Origin: a virus
DNA length: 59,340 nt
IMG/VR virus record: IMGVR_UViG_3300031578_000034
Coordinates: 1-59,340 of that record
Reading direction: 5' to 3' (one strand)
In this document: positions 42,845 through 51,616 of the stretch, piece by piece
Layout of the letters: each line of letters starts with the position of its first letter
Numbering within the stretch: the first letter of the stretch is position 1
The notes under the pieces: generated by a model
Seen by the model: only the letters and a program-made list of their open reading frames with translations
The model's database searches: none
Told to the model about the DNA's origin: nothing
Program-made: the position numbers and the translations under genes

Positions 42845-44770
42845 CTAGCGGAACTTGTTCAAGCGAACTATGTTGCCTATCTTTTTAGGGAAGGTTTTGT
42901 GCGCGTATATTTGACTACCCAGGGTCTTTCGAATAATACTCTTTTGCAAAATTTCTTCTGGCACAGCAATCAAGCGGTGTAATCCAACACAGCATTCTGC
43001 AATGTCGTTATGCCCACCTGGCGGGTGGTCTACTTTCCTGCCATTGTCATTTAAACGCTTTAGCTCGTACAAAACTTTTGCAACAGGTACGTTTCGCACT
43101 GCAGAAAAACCAATTTGATTATGGTCAATCTCACGCTTCGGGAAGCGCACATTTCCAGCCTTCAGAGTGTTTAAAAATCTCATGTAGTCATCTCTACTAA
43201 AGTTTTTTTGCACAGCAAGCACTTTGTTGTCACGCAGCCGATGCACCTGCTCTGTATTGTTCCACTTGTCATACGAGACAGCAAACAGAGATACTTTCTT
43301 ATTTATTTCTAATATAATGTCTGTTACACATGGGAAATACGCTTCCCGAGGAAGCAGCCCAGCTTTATTTCCCTTAGGGATAGGCCTAATTTCAATACAA
43401 CCGTCTACAATAACTTTGTCTCCGTCCTTGTGCCCAATTGCTAGTGCAAAGCTATCCCGCTTCTGGCCTGGATCGCAGTGGATTGCGTAGTCAACTAGGT
43501 TATTAAACCTAAAGTTATCCATTGATATTTTTACGTAATCAAATCTGATTCCGTTTATTACCTGATCAAAAAATTTTTCTGTGAGATCGAAGCACGACAT
43601 ACGATTATGATCAATTGAAGCTTCTAATATTTCAGGGTTTTCTATAAATGGGTTTTCCGCCCCAGGTGGGTTAGCTCCATAATCACGCTCTGCGCCAAGC
43701 GGATCAGACTCAAATTCTTCTGCTAAGTCAGCCTGCGTCACTTCTGGATTAAAATCCCATGTGGGCGAGTGAAAGACATACATTTTTTTATTCGTGTCTG
43801 CCTGCCGCATCAGCGTCATTATCATATCGTCTTCATACAAAGGCGATGATATACAAATCATTTTCCCATCTGGAACTGTGTAATCTCCCTGCTGTCGCAG
43901 CTTGTTTACCTTTGCGCGGACTGTAACTAATGACCTGTTCAAAACGCGATATACTTCTACAGCAGATATCTTGCTCTCGCCGCGATCCATACGAGCAAGC
44001 TCATCAATAACAGTTAACAGTCGTGTGTGGCCCGCCATACCACCGGAGTTTGACGTTCGCGCTTTAACAACTATGCGTTTATCGTTGAACTCTATCGTTG
44101 AACTTCCTGGCTCACCTTTGTAGAGCATATACCTACGGAGTTCTGGATCTGAAATTTCTAAATTGCGTAGCGTTTTAACATAGTTTTGAAACCAGGGAGA
44201 CGCGTCAAAAAAATCTCGGAATCGTCCATACACAGTTTCAGAGGCCTGTTCTCCGGTGGATGCAACAAATGCTATCTCTAGTGGCTGCTTAGTAACTAGG
44301 GCATACTTTTTGTACAAGTTTTCAGCACAGAGTGCACTATGTATTTCCCACCCGGCCATACCTGCAGCCAAGACACTTTTTCCTCCGCGCATACCAACTA
44401 CCCCAGTTAGCGCGTTGTACCACATTAGATTGTCTGGATTCTCGAATTTGCTGTAGCCGCAAATAGGGCAAGTATCATACTCAAATAATATTTGATCGTT
44501 ACGGGGAATGTCATCCTGAGCCAGTATACGATCTACATCATTACACATCGGACACAATAGCTCGTAAAAGTCTCTAACAACTTTAAACTGTGGGTAGTTT
44601 AATGTGTACGCATTTAAATAGTCTGCATGCTCAATGAATACAACGGGATTTGGAGCACGAGACAGCTGGACACGCCCGCCAGTAAGCGCTTTGCGCTCTG
44701 GTGGTTTTCCTGCCAAGAGCCCATCTAACGAAGCAAACGGATCAGAATCTGATTGAAACTCATTATTCAT
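42845..44770 (-). CDS. Terminase large subunit
   Basis: 641 residues. Walker A is GMRGGKS at 126-132; the Walker B region is VIDELARMDRG; the RNase H-like nuclease has an Asp in HCDPGQKRDSFA and later acidic residues near GGHNDIAECC. A zinc ribbon is inserted near the N-terminus (C73, C76, C101, C104), which is not universal in terminases. It is the ATP-driven packaging motor and DNA-cutting enzyme. The start overlaps the upstream zinc-ribbon/WYL gene by 8 bp. The small terminase subunit is not recognised in this window. Confidence 0.85.
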   Translation of the reverse strand: MNNEFQSDSDPFASLDGLLAGKPPERKALTGGRVQLSRAPNPVVFIEHADYLNAYTLNYPQFKVVRDFYELLCPMCNDVDRILAQDDIPRNDQILFEYDTCPICGYSKFENPDNLMWYNALTGVVGMRGGKSVLAAGMAGWEIHSALCAENLYKKYALVTKQPLEIAFVASTGEQASETVYGRFRDFFDASPWFQNYVKTLRNLEISDPELRRYMLYKGEPGSSTIEFNDKRIVVKARTSNSGGMAGHTRLLTVIDELARMDRGESKISAVEVYRVLNRSLVTVRAKVNKLRQQGDYTVPDGKMICISSPLYEDDMIMTLMRQADTNKKMYVFHSPTWDFNPEVTQADLAEEFESDPLGAERDYGANPPGAENPFIENPEILEASIDHNRMSCFDLTEKFFDQVINGIRFDYVKISMDNFRFNNLVDYAIHCDPGQKRDSFALAIGHKDGDKVIVDGCIEIRPIPKGNKAGLLPREAYFPCVTDIILEINKKVSLFAVSYDKWNNTEQVHRLRDNKVLAVQKNFSRDDYMRFLNTLKAGNVRFPKREIDHNQIGFSAVRNVPVAKVLYELKRLNDNGRKVDHPPGGHNDIAECCVGLHRLIAVPEEILQKSIIRKTLGSQIYAHKTFPKKIGNIVRLNKFR

Positions 44771-45404
44771 AACTCACTAGTTTGTCCTCAATCGGAAATT
44801 GTGGGTCAAAGCTATAGTTGGATTTAGAACAATTTGCCATCCTTTGTATCTTGAACGTTCTGATACCACGCCCCTCTAGGCAGTATCCGTATAAAATAAT
44901 GTCACCTTTTTTGTCAAGCGTAAGTTTGTATGGCTCTACATTTCTAGATGTCTCCTCCCCACGCGCGCTGATATATGTAAATTCTAATATTTTTGCGTCC
45001 TTCATTCCGCCTTTTATTGTATTTACAGTTTGCACCGTTGCGGACTCGTCTTCTTCAGATGGCAAATTTTCATCCTTAAATACGTCTTCTGCCTTTTTGG
45101 GATCTCGCGTAACAACAACTTGCTCCTGTGTTTTTTCTGGCTTGGATTTATCTCTGAGCGTAATACCCCCAAGCTTTTGAACCTTACTCGGGGCGTCGTT
45201 CTTCTTAGCTGGAATTTGTGTATATGTATTTATAGCCCCACAGCTTGAGCACTTATACGTAATTCTATCCCTGTAAACCTCATATGGTGTTGCCTGCTCG
45301 CCACAATTCGGGCAAGTTTTTGTCGGGACATTCCCCTCTTTTGCTGCTTGTCGTCCCCATTCTTTTTTAGGTCCCAGTTTTTTCTTGTACAAGAAAACGC
45401 CCAT
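44763..45404 (-). CDS. Zinc-ribbon and WYL-domain protein
   Basis: 213 residues. Residues 30-60 form a zinc ribbon (CPNCG...CSSCG). Residues 140-195 resemble a WYL domain: ILEFTYISARGEE, then RNVEPYKLTL, GDIILYGYCLEGRG, RTFKIQRM. WYL domains bind nucleotides or oligonucleotides and control transcription, defence systems or helicases. Between them is a disordered linker. It is co-translated with the terminase gene. A role as a regulator or as a terminase cofactor is conceivable, but no direct evidence is seen. Confidence 0.6.
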   Translation of the reverse strand: MGVFLYKKKLGPKKEWGRQAAKEGNVPTKTCPNCGEQATPYEVYRDRITYKCSSCGAINTYTQIPAKKNDAPSKVQKLGGITLRDKSKPEKTQEQVVVTRDPKKAEDVFKDENLPSEEDESATVQTVNTIKGGMKDAKILEFTYISARGEETSRNVEPYKLTLDKKGDIILYGYCLEGRGIRTFKIQRMANCSKSNYSFDPQFPIEDKLVSYE

Positions 45405-46120
45405 TAGAGTTCTCCAGCTAGAGAATTTGCAAGTTTAAGACTTTCGTGCGTACCAGCGTCAGACCACCAACCTGAAAAAACAGAATATTGCAATTCTCCC
45501 CACGCAAGGTACTCGTTGTTAACATCTGTTATTTCTAGCTCCCCGCGCGCAGACGGTCTCAATCTAGAAATTATATCGAACACGCGTTGATCGTACATGT
45601 AAATTCCTGTAACAGCATATTCCGACTTGGGATTTTGAGGTTTTTCTTCTATTAAAGAGATGTTTCCTTTGGCGTCTAGCTCAGGCACACCGAATCTTTG
45701 TGGGTCTGGCACAGCCTTAAGTATCACGCGCGCACCGCGCTCTTGTAATGCGTACTCCTCTATGTAGGAACTCAGTGGGTCTAAAAACATATTGTCCCCA
45801 AGTACAACACACATACGCTCTCCGTATGTAAAACCCCTAGCAAGGCTAAGCGCCTGTGCAATACCACCGGCCTCGTCTTGTACTCGGTATGTCAACTTGC
45901 AATCTAAATCCTTACCTGATCCCAAGCAGTTAATTACTGATCCAGCGTGCTCCTTACCAGTTACCAACATTATGTCTTTTATTCCAGCCTGAACCAACTT
46001 TTGTATGGGCCAGAATATCATTGGTTGGCGCCCAACAGGTAAAAGATGCTTATTTATGCCAGCACTCGTCAGCGGGGCGAGTCGAGATCCGTTTCCACCA
46101 GCTAGTACAATGCCTTTCAT
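45404..46120 (-). CDS. rmlA: Glucose-1-phosphate thymidylyltransferase
   Basis: 238 residues from ATG 46120, with GGAG six bases before; the ATG overlaps the upstream stop as ATGA. The nucleotidyltransferase motif LAGGNGSRLAPLT at residues 6-18, followed by INKHLLPV and the VLGDNMF motif, matches RmlA-type enzymes, which make dTDP-glucose from dTTP and glucose-1-phosphate. The family is usually about 290 residues, so the C-terminal region is shortened. It pairs functionally with the RmlB gene on the opposite strand. Confidence 0.85.
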   Translation of the reverse strand: MKGIVLAGGNGSRLAPLTSAGINKHLLPVGRQPMIFWPIQKLVQAGIKDIMLVTGKEHAGSVINCLGSGKDLDCKLTYRVQDEAGGIAQALSLARGFTYGERMCVVLGDNMFLDPLSSYIEEYALQERGARVILKAVPDPQRFGVPELDAKGNISLIEEKPQNPKSEYAVTGIYMYDQRVFDIISRLRPSARGELEITDVNNEYLAWGELQYSVFSGWWSDAGTHESLKLANSLAGEL

Positions 46121-46542
46121 TTTGTGCTCCACACAACAGCAGCTGTAGATGCTACCCCAAGACCCAAACCAATAGCGAACCACAACCATGGATCTTTGTA
46201 CCATTTTCGATCTGCTTCTAGTTGTTCTCGAAGATTCACATTGTCTTTTTTAACTACACCCACTTGCTCCTTTAAATTTGATATTTGACCACCTTGCATA
46301 ATAATGATACGTTCTTTTATTTGTAGGCTTTTAGACAGGGCCTCAACAGAGAGCTTCAGCGTAGGAAAATCCATTCGCATTTTTAAAAGCACCTTGGCAT
46401 CTTCTGCTGTAAACGCTAACCATTCGGCATCCTCTATGGATACAACACGTACATCAATAAGTAGATCAGTCGTGCCAGCTTGTTGGCCAAGCACTGTGGG
46501 ACACACAAATAACATGGCTAAAAATACAGATAAAACTTTCAT
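46117..46542 (-). CDS. Exported coiled-coil protein with C-terminal membrane helix
   Basis: 141 residues. A signal peptide (residues 1-19, cut after VLG), a helical coiled coil around residues 60-110, and a hydrophobic helix at 118-137. The topology, with the gene next to another membrane coiled-coil protein, suggests a spanin-type or envelope-bridging role in lysis. Its stop overlaps the rmlA start, and its start overlaps the gene before it by 4 bp. Confidence 0.5.
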   Translation of the reverse strand: MKVLSVFLAMLFVCPTVLGQQAGTTDLLIDVRVVSIEDAEWLAFTAEDAKVLLKMRMDFPTLKLSVEALSKSLQIKERIIIMQGGQISNLKEQVGVVKKDNVNLREQLEADRKWYKDPWLWFAIGLGLGVASTAAVVWSTK

Positions 46543-46877
46543 GGCAATCCTAGCTCTCTAAATTTCTGAGCTATTTCCTCTGGAGTCATATCATCTGGAA
46601 GCTTTTTTAGTAAGTCTTCCTTCAACTGTTTAATTTGTTTTTCAACTTCAGCATCTTCCTTTTCTAAATATTTAATTTCCTCTACAGCTATGTTATACGT
46701 AGCGGCTAGCTTTTCTAGCTTTAACGTCGTCTGAAGCTCGTACAATTTGGTTTCTAAACTCTTTATTGCCCGACTCTTGGCACGAAAGAGGAAGAAAAAT
46801 ATAAAGAATACGATGAATCCAAGTATTAGGATTACGAACTTAGTGTTTCTTTTAATCCAGTTCCAGGCGTTTGACAT
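46539..46877 (-). CDS. Inner-membrane coiled-coil protein, i-spanin-like
   Basis: 112 residues with an N-terminal transmembrane helix (residues 14-32, N-in) followed by a charged coiled coil (residues 38-90). This is the arrangement of inner-membrane spanins, which fuse the two membranes after the peptidoglycan is broken. It lies between the holin-like gene and the exported coiled-coil protein, supporting a lysis module. No outer-membrane lipoprotein spanin is evident directly beside it. Confidence 0.5.
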   Translation of the reverse strand: MSNAWNWIKRNTKFVILILGFIVFFIFFFLFRAKSRAIKSLETKLYELQTTLKLEKLAATYNIAVEEIKYLEKEDAEVEKQIKQLKEDLLKKLPDDMTPEEIAQKFRELGLP

Positions 46878-47248
46878 TTAGGTAGGATCCTTTCGTTGGC
46901 GTTTATTGCTCGCGCATGCCACTCACGCGGCAGTGCTTCTTGGGCCTCTTCCCACGAATTAAATGTTTTTATCCCCAAGTAGTGTATTCGTGGCTCTAGC
47001 TTTTCGACACCAATTTTTCCGTTTGGCATGCGTAGAACGTCCCATAGATTGCCCTCTTCGTCTAACAAGCGGAGCCTATCGGGCTCTCCGTGCGCAGAAA
47101 AGGTGCTCTCTAAGAGATTTGCTGTTTCATCATAGGCCATGTCATCTTTGATAGCAAACTGAATTTCCTCTTCAGGGATTTCCTCAATGATTGGCTTGCG
47201 CATATTCATTTTCTCCTGCGCAAAAATATCTTTTGCCGAGAACTTCAT
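46832..47248 (-). CDS. Lysis-region protein of unknown function
   Basis: 138 residues, alpha/beta, acidic at the start (EEIPEEEIQFAIKDDM). Its 3' end overlaps the i-spanin-like gene by 46 bp. The stop/start base is shared with the holin-like gene. No membrane segment is seen. Function unknown. Confidence 0.45.
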   Translation of the reverse strand: MKFSAKDIFAQEKMNMRKPIIEEIPEEEIQFAIKDDMAYDETANLLESTFSAHGEPDRLRLLDEEGNLWDVLRMPNGKIGVEKLEPRIHYLGIKTFNSWEEAQEALPREWHARAINANERILPKCQTPGTGLKETLSS

Positions 47249-47619
47249 TATTTTGCAAACTTACCCTTTACTTTACTGACTGCCCAGTCAATGAGGTACT
47301 TACCGATAGACTCGTGCGTAAAGGTAGCAAACATAGATGCAAATGCAACCATTACGATTTTCATTCCAGTTGTCTCAAACGTAGTCAATCCTAGCGCAAA
47401 AACGCCGACAGTAGCGAGCACAATATTTATGGGGGCGATCAACCACTGCCATTTTTCAGTAAAAAGGCGTTCCTTTACTGGCGTAATCGCCCGCAGAAGC
47501 ATAATAATTGAGTACACACCCACAAGTAAACCAAGATGTTCCTCACTGAACACTTGCTCTGCAAATACAAGCTCCGCCTTTTCAGCAGCCTGAATCCCCG
47601 CGTTTATCATGTGTTCCAT
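47248..47619 (-). CDS. Holin-like membrane protein
   Basis: 123 residues with three hydrophobic helices, near residues 29-47, 58-78 and 84-101, and a basic C-terminal tail ending KGKFAK. The small size, three helices and basic tail fit a class I holin. It would let the amidase at 36488-37021 reach the peptidoglycan. The start lies in a GGAAGG-rich context. Function is inferred from topology and neighbours. Confidence 0.6.
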   Translation of the reverse strand: MEHMINAGIQAAEKAELVFAEQVFSEEHLGLLVGVYSIIMLLRAITPVKERLFTEKWQWLIAPINIVLATVGVFALGLTTFETTGMKIVMVAFASMFATFTHESIGKYLIDWAVSKVKGKFAK

Positions 47620-47764
47620 CGCCTTCCTCTTCCTCAGTAGTTGCCTCGCTCAACGGAACGAGTCTATAGCCACAATTTGGACATGCACTGTCGTAATTTT
47701 GATTCACATCAGTTTGCTGTATTGATTTGCAGACTGAACACAAAATCATCCTACACGTCTTCAT
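47582..47764 (-). CDS. Small zinc-ribbon protein at the head of the lysis operon
   Basis: 60 residues from ATG 47764. Two cysteine pairs (CSVC...CPNC) form a zinc ribbon, followed by an acidic tail. A TATAGT -10 box ends six bases before the ATG, so a transcript from the promoter at 47771-47803 could begin at the start codon itself (leaderless). It overlaps the holin-like start by 38 bp. Function unknown. Confidence 0.55.
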   Translation of the reverse strand: MKTCRMILCSVCKSIQQTDVNQNYDSACPNCGYRLVPLSEATTEEEEGDGTHDKRGDSGC

Positions 47765-47770
47765 CGTACC

Positions 47771-47803
47771 ACTATACTGCACTCTACTAGCACACTTTTA
47801 ACT
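47771..47803 (-). promoter_or_regulatory. Late-type promoter, AGTTAA-N21-TATAGT
   Basis: AGTTAA at 47798-47803, 21 bases, TATAGT at 47771-47776. The predicted +1 coincides with the A of ATG 47764. It opens the operon from lysis genes to terminase. Confidence 0.65.
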
Positions 47804-47830
47804 TTCGGCTACAAAACTTGAAAAACCAGA

Positions 47831-47862
47831 AATTAACTAAATCGATACAGCGTATGTATAAT
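47831..47862 (+). promoter_or_regulatory. Late-type promoter variant for rmlB
   Basis: AATTAA (47831-47836), 20 bases, TATAAT (47857-47862), followed by AAGGAG at 47873-47878 and ATG at 47886. One base differs from AGTTAA. Divergent from the lysis-terminase promoter at 47771-47803. Confidence 0.55.
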
Positions 47863-47885
47863 TGGAGTTGAAAAGGAGAAACCAT

Positions 47886-48851
47886 ATGAAACTGTTAGTC
47901 ACTGGCGGCGCGGGGTTTATCGGGTCAAACTTTGTAAACTACTGTGATCAGATAGGATTAGACGTGTGCGGAGTAATTGATAAATTGACATACGCTGCAG
48001 ACCCCGATAGAATACCAGCGCATATCCCATTATTCAGACAAGATATTGCTGACGCCAACTTGTCCTATGTGTTAGAAAAGATTGATCCAGACGTGCTTGT
48101 AAACTTTGCTGCAGAAAGTCACGTAGACAATTCCATAACAGCAGTCGATGAATTTATACAATCTAATTATGTGGGCGTTCATAACATCCTGCGTCATGTG
48201 CGCTGGTTTAACCAACGCTTTAAAAAAGACATACTTTTTTGTCATATTTCGACAGATGAGGTGTGGGGAGACCTCCCACAGGATTCTACGCGGTCTTTTA
48301 CAGAGGGAGATCCAATCAAGCCTAATAATCCCTACTCTGCAACCAAAGCCGCAGCTGACCTGCTAATACAAGCGTTCTACCATACGTACCGAGACTTTAA
48401 GTCTATAATTTGTAGGGCGTCAAACAACTTCGGGCCATGTCAGCACTTTGAAAAACTTCTACCAACTGTAATCCGGAAAGCCCACAATAATGAGCCCATT
48501 CCTGTCTATGGAGACGGGTCAAACGTGCGGGAGTGGCTTTATGTAGATGATTTTACACGAGGAATACTGGCAGCGATAGAGCACATTCCACCAACAGCAG
48601 AGGTTGTTGGGTTTGGAAGCAGCAACGCTAAATCCAATATTGAGACTGTAAAAGAAGTACTTCGTATCATGAAAAAGCCAGAGAGCTTGATCTCGTTCGT
48701 GGAAGATCGGAAGGGACACGACCGACGCTACTCAGTAGACTCTTCTAAAGCCCTCACGTTGACTGGGTGGGCTCCAGAAATGAAATTTGAGGTAGGACTA
48801 CGGATCGTTGTAGAGGACGTGTTAGAGAGGCTTAAATCGAGAACAAGGTAG
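47886..48851 (+). CDS. rmlB: dTDP-glucose 4,6-dehydratase
   Basis: 321 residues from the ATG with AAGGAG upstream. It is a short-chain dehydrogenase of the extended type: GGAGFIG near the start binds NAD; STDEVWG gives the catalytic Thr-Asp-Glu of dehydratases, and PYSATK supplies the Tyr-x3-Lys pair. The enzyme converts dTDP-glucose to dTDP-4-keto-6-deoxyglucose. It stands on the + strand with its own promoter while RmlA lies on the minus strand 1.8 kb away. The two together would produce an activated deoxysugar for modification of the host surface, the virion, or phage DNA. The 3' end overlaps the convergent VWA gene by 20 bp. Confidence 0.9.
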   Translation: MKLLVTGGAGFIGSNFVNYCDQIGLDVCGVIDKLTYAADPDRIPAHIPLFRQDIADANLSYVLEKIDPDVLVNFAAESHVDNSITAVDEFIQSNYVGVHNILRHVRWFNQRFKKDILFCHISTDEVWGDLPQDSTRSFTEGDPIKPNNPYSATKAAADLLIQAFYHTYRDFKSIICRASNNFGPCQHFEKLLPTVIRKAHNNEPIPVYGDGSNVREWLYVDDFTRGILAAIEHIPPTAEVVGFGSSNAKSNIETVKEVLRIMKKPESLISFVEDRKGHDRRYSVDSSKALTLTGWAPEMKFEVGLRIVVEDVLERLKSRTR

Positions 48852-50325
48852 TCTTTGTGTCCCCGTCCTGCGAGAGGTCGTCAATTCGTGTGTAATGATG
48901 ACTAATCGTCTCCAGGTCTGCTGCGTCAGCCCCCAAGACAACCGAAAACAGAGACACGCCCAAGTCATCAAACGCCTCCTTCAGGCTCTTGCTGGTCTCT
49001 GCGTCAATCGTATCCTCACCGTCCGTGATACAGATAATGTCAGCCTTTTTAAGAGAAACGTCTTGTTCACCAACGCGGATATCCTCGATAGCCTCTTTTA
49101 GCGCGCAATTGATATCTGTTCCTCCACCAGAAAAGTATGCACAGGATTCGATGAGCTTTTCAGGGTCCGACGTACCAGCCAGAAAAACGTCTTTTCTCGA
49201 AACCCTAGAATCGAAATGGATAATCTCAAACGTCCTACGCTGTGCCATGGCAATCTGGGCAATAGCCAAGCCGATAGCCTTGCTCCAAATCTCTCGCTGC
49301 CCGCTCATGGATCCAGAGTTGTCAATGCAGAAAACAATCGGACCCTGAGACTGCTTTTCGGTAGACTCCAAGCGGTACTGCATCAGGCCCTGCTCACAAT
49401 AGCCCTTGTAAAAAAGCAGTTCCAGCGTATCGTCTCCGAGCTTCATAAGCTCAGAGGGAAGCAACCGCTCGATATTCGCACCGATTTCGATATCGATCAC
49501 TTCCTCATAGCCGTGCTTGACCTTGTTCCGCTGCACCTTTTTGGCCTCTGCCTGAAAACGTCCAGCAAGCTTAGCAATCTCCTTGAGCTTCTGGTTATCC
49601 GCCAACAGTTTGGCAATCCGCAGCTTCTGTTCCGGGTCGGTAAACCCATCATCACCGGGCTGCTTGCCGATTCCAAAAGCTGACATTTGGGCGTCAATCT
49701 CATCTACCTTGTCTGACGCCTCTTTGATTGCCCTGCGGAGCACTTGACGACCTTCGAAGCCCTGAGCAGAGGCCGCAACCTGTGCCCAACCTTTTTCAGC
49801 GGCGTCCTTGGCACCCTGCGCGTTCTTCGCCGTAACCTTCAGGTTTTCCAGGGCTTCTTCATCGATATCTTCACCATCAGCGTAATTCTGCTCCATCTCT
49901 GAGATCTCTTTACGGATTTTGTCAAGGTCCGCTTGCAGCTGCGCAGGATCATCCTTCGGTGGATCACTCTGAAGGTGCTCAGCGAAATGCTTGGTAAGCA
50001 CTGTCGCAGCCAGGCCCGACCGAAAAGCGTCCATTTTGGTGTCTGCTTCTCTAAGTGTGGAAAACTCGGGCATTTTGCTAAGCTCAGAAAAGGCGTTGCG
50101 CGCCCACTGGGTTTTTGGGTCGCCTTGCGGTTCAGGAAACTTAGGAGCAATCTTGTACATTGCAGAAAACAAGTCTTGGGAAAACTTGTCAAACGGGTAT
50201 CCCTTTGAATTTCCTTTGTCGATTTCCCTCCGGAATGTGTCAGAGGCGCCCTGAAAATCGCCCTTTTCCATTTCTTCCCAGAGTGTAACTTCAGGAAGTA
50301 CCAACCCACGAGATTCGTCGTCCAT
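48832..50325 (-). CDS. VWA-domain protein, partner of the MoxR ATPase
   Basis: 497 residues. The C-terminal 180 residues are a von Willebrand A domain with MIDAS motif DNSGS at 335-339, then GGGTDI and ITDGED. The N-terminal 300 residues are helical. In MoxR systems (RavA-ViaA, CbbQ-CbbO, NorQ-NorD) a VWA protein delivers the AAA+ ring to a substrate for remodelling or metal insertion. It is the third gene of a G+C-rich set, with its own TTGACT-type promoter and AGGAGG ribosome site. Its 3' end overlaps rmlB convergently. Confidence 0.8.
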   Translation of the reverse strand: MDDESRGLVLPEVTLWEEMEKGDFQGASDTFRREIDKGNSKGYPFDKFSQDLFSAMYKIAPKFPEPQGDPKTQWARNAFSELSKMPEFSTLREADTKMDAFRSGLAATVLTKHFAEHLQSDPPKDDPAQLQADLDKIRKEISEMEQNYADGEDIDEEALENLKVTAKNAQGAKDAAEKGWAQVAASAQGFEGRQVLRRAIKEASDKVDEIDAQMSAFGIGKQPGDDGFTDPEQKLRIAKLLADNQKLKEIAKLAGRFQAEAKKVQRNKVKHGYEEVIDIEIGANIERLLPSELMKLGDDTLELLFYKGYCEQGLMQYRLESTEKQSQGPIVFCIDNSGSMSGQREIWSKAIGLAIAQIAMAQRRTFEIIHFDSRVSRKDVFLAGTSDPEKLIESCAYFSGGGTDINCALKEAIEDIRVGEQDVSLKKADIICITDGEDTIDAETSKSLKEAFDDLGVSLFSVVLGADAADLETISHHYTRIDDLSQDGDTKTTLFSI

Positions 50326-50342
50326 CGTTGCCTCCTGATAGG

Positions 50343-50371
50343 TACATACATTGTGGGAGAGGAAAAGTCAA
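50343..50371 (-). promoter_or_regulatory. Sigma70-type promoter for the VWA gene
   Basis: TTGACT at 50366-50371, 17-bp spacer, TATGTA at 50343-50348. The upstream CC of CCTTGACT is shared with the other promoters of this cassette. The -10 box is weak. Confidence 0.45.
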
Positions 50372-50381
50372 GGAGTTTTTG

Positions 50382-51500
50382 TTACTTGGTATCGAATGCC
50401 TTACCGGCTATAACGTTGAGCTTTTCCGATACCTTGTCCAAGCAGTCCTGCAGCATCTTTTCAGTCTTTCCGGTGCGGCCGGAAAGGTCAGCCTTGATGC
50501 GCTCGCGGATCTTGGTCAGCCCGTTGTGGGCCTGTGTCATGGCCTGGAGATCCCAATCGTTATCCGCGCACATCCTGAAAATCTCCTCGGCGGCATCGGC
50601 CCACTGCACAACCTGGACCTTGATAGGATCGGCAAAGCCAATCAACTCCTTCTTCACTGTCTTCTGCTGCTCAGGCTCGTCCCACAGCACATGTGCCAGA
50701 ATGTCAAGCGCCTCAACGCCAACTTCCGATTCGCCGCGAACGTACGCCAGGGCCTGCATCAATCGAACAGCGACCTTCCAACGCCGGTCTGATACTTTGA
50801 TGCCCTTTTTGGCCAACTTGTGTCGCAGATCAATAAGATGCTTAATGATTTGGTCGTCCAGGGGCACATTCTTAACCGCGTCCTGCATTGACTTGATCTC
50901 GTCCAGCGTGATAGACACAGTGGGCTCACTGTTGCCGACTGCACCAGAAAGCAGCCCCTCGAAATTGATGTCATCCTGGATATACTCAACCCAGTAGCGC
51001 AACGGGAACCGGTCGTACAAGGCGCCAAGCTCTTCCCCTTGAGGAAGCTCATTCGACGCGCCGAAGACCGTAATCAGCGGAAGATCGATAGGCTTTCCGT
51101 TATTGTGGAACTTGCGCTCATTGATCGTGGTCAACAGCGCATTGAGAATTGCACTGTTTGCCTTGAAGATCTCGTCAAGGAAAGCGATGTGCGCTTCAGG
51201 GAGCTTATCCTTAACGTTACGCTTGTAGGTGTCTTCCTTCAGCGCTTTGAGCGACAGGGGACCGAAAAGCTCCTCTGGAGTACTGTGCTTCGTGAGCAGC
51301 CACTGAAAGTACTCGCCGCCCTCAATGGCCTTGCAGACCATGTTGGCGAGCATGGACTTGGCAGTTCCCGGAGGACCGAGCAATAGAACGTGCTGCCCTG
51401 CGACAAGAGCTACTAGCGCCCCCTCAATCTCCGCAGGCCGCTCTGTAACGATGCCGTTCAACTCGGCCTGCAACTTCTGCAGTTTTTCGAGGGCTTCCAT
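50382..51500 (-). CDS. MoxR-family AAA+ ATPase
   Basis: 372 residues. Walker A GPPGTAKS at 42-49, Walker B with FLDEIFKA, then the sensor region FGASNELPQGEELGALYDRF typical of MoxR proteins (RavA, CbbQ). They form hexameric rings that unfold or remodel a target together with a VWA partner, here the next gene downstream. The codon use is visibly G+C-richer than the structural genes. It has a TTGACA-N17-TATATA promoter and GGGAG before the ATG. It could be a protein-maturation factor or a counter-defence device. Confidence 0.85.
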   Translation of the reverse strand: MEALEKLQKLQAELNGIVTERPAEIEGALVALVAGQHVLLLGPPGTAKSMLANMVCKAIEGGEYFQWLLTKHSTPEELFGPLSLKALKEDTYKRNVKDKLPEAHIAFLDEIFKANSAILNALLTTINERKFHNNGKPIDLPLITVFGASNELPQGEELGALYDRFPLRYWVEYIQDDINFEGLLSGAVGNSEPTVSITLDEIKSMQDAVKNVPLDDQIIKHLIDLRHKLAKKGIKVSDRRWKVAVRLMQALAYVRGESEVGVEALDILAHVLWDEPEQQKTVKKELIGFADPIKVQVVQWADAAEEIFRMCADNDWDLQAMTQAHNGLTKIRERIKADLSGRTGKTEKMLQDCLDKVSEKLNVIAGKAFDTK

Positions 51501-51532
51501 ATTTTGTCTCCCTTTCGTTATCAGCTACTGTC

Positions 51533-51561
51533 TATATACGGGATCCAGCACACCCTGTCAA
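51533..51561 (-). promoter_or_regulatory. Strong sigma70 promoter for the MoxR gene
   Basis: TTGACA at 51556-51561, 17-bp spacer, TATATA at 51533-51538. Confidence 0.75.
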
Positions 51562-51616
51562 GGAAAAAGATTTGAAAAAGTATAAAAAGTTTTATGTTGT
51601 ATTACGGCAAGTTACA

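Noticed and set aside
46121-46204. N-terminal extension of RmlA
   Set aside because: The added residues are not part of the nucleotidyltransferase family, and the ATG at 46120 has the ribosome site and ATGA coupling.
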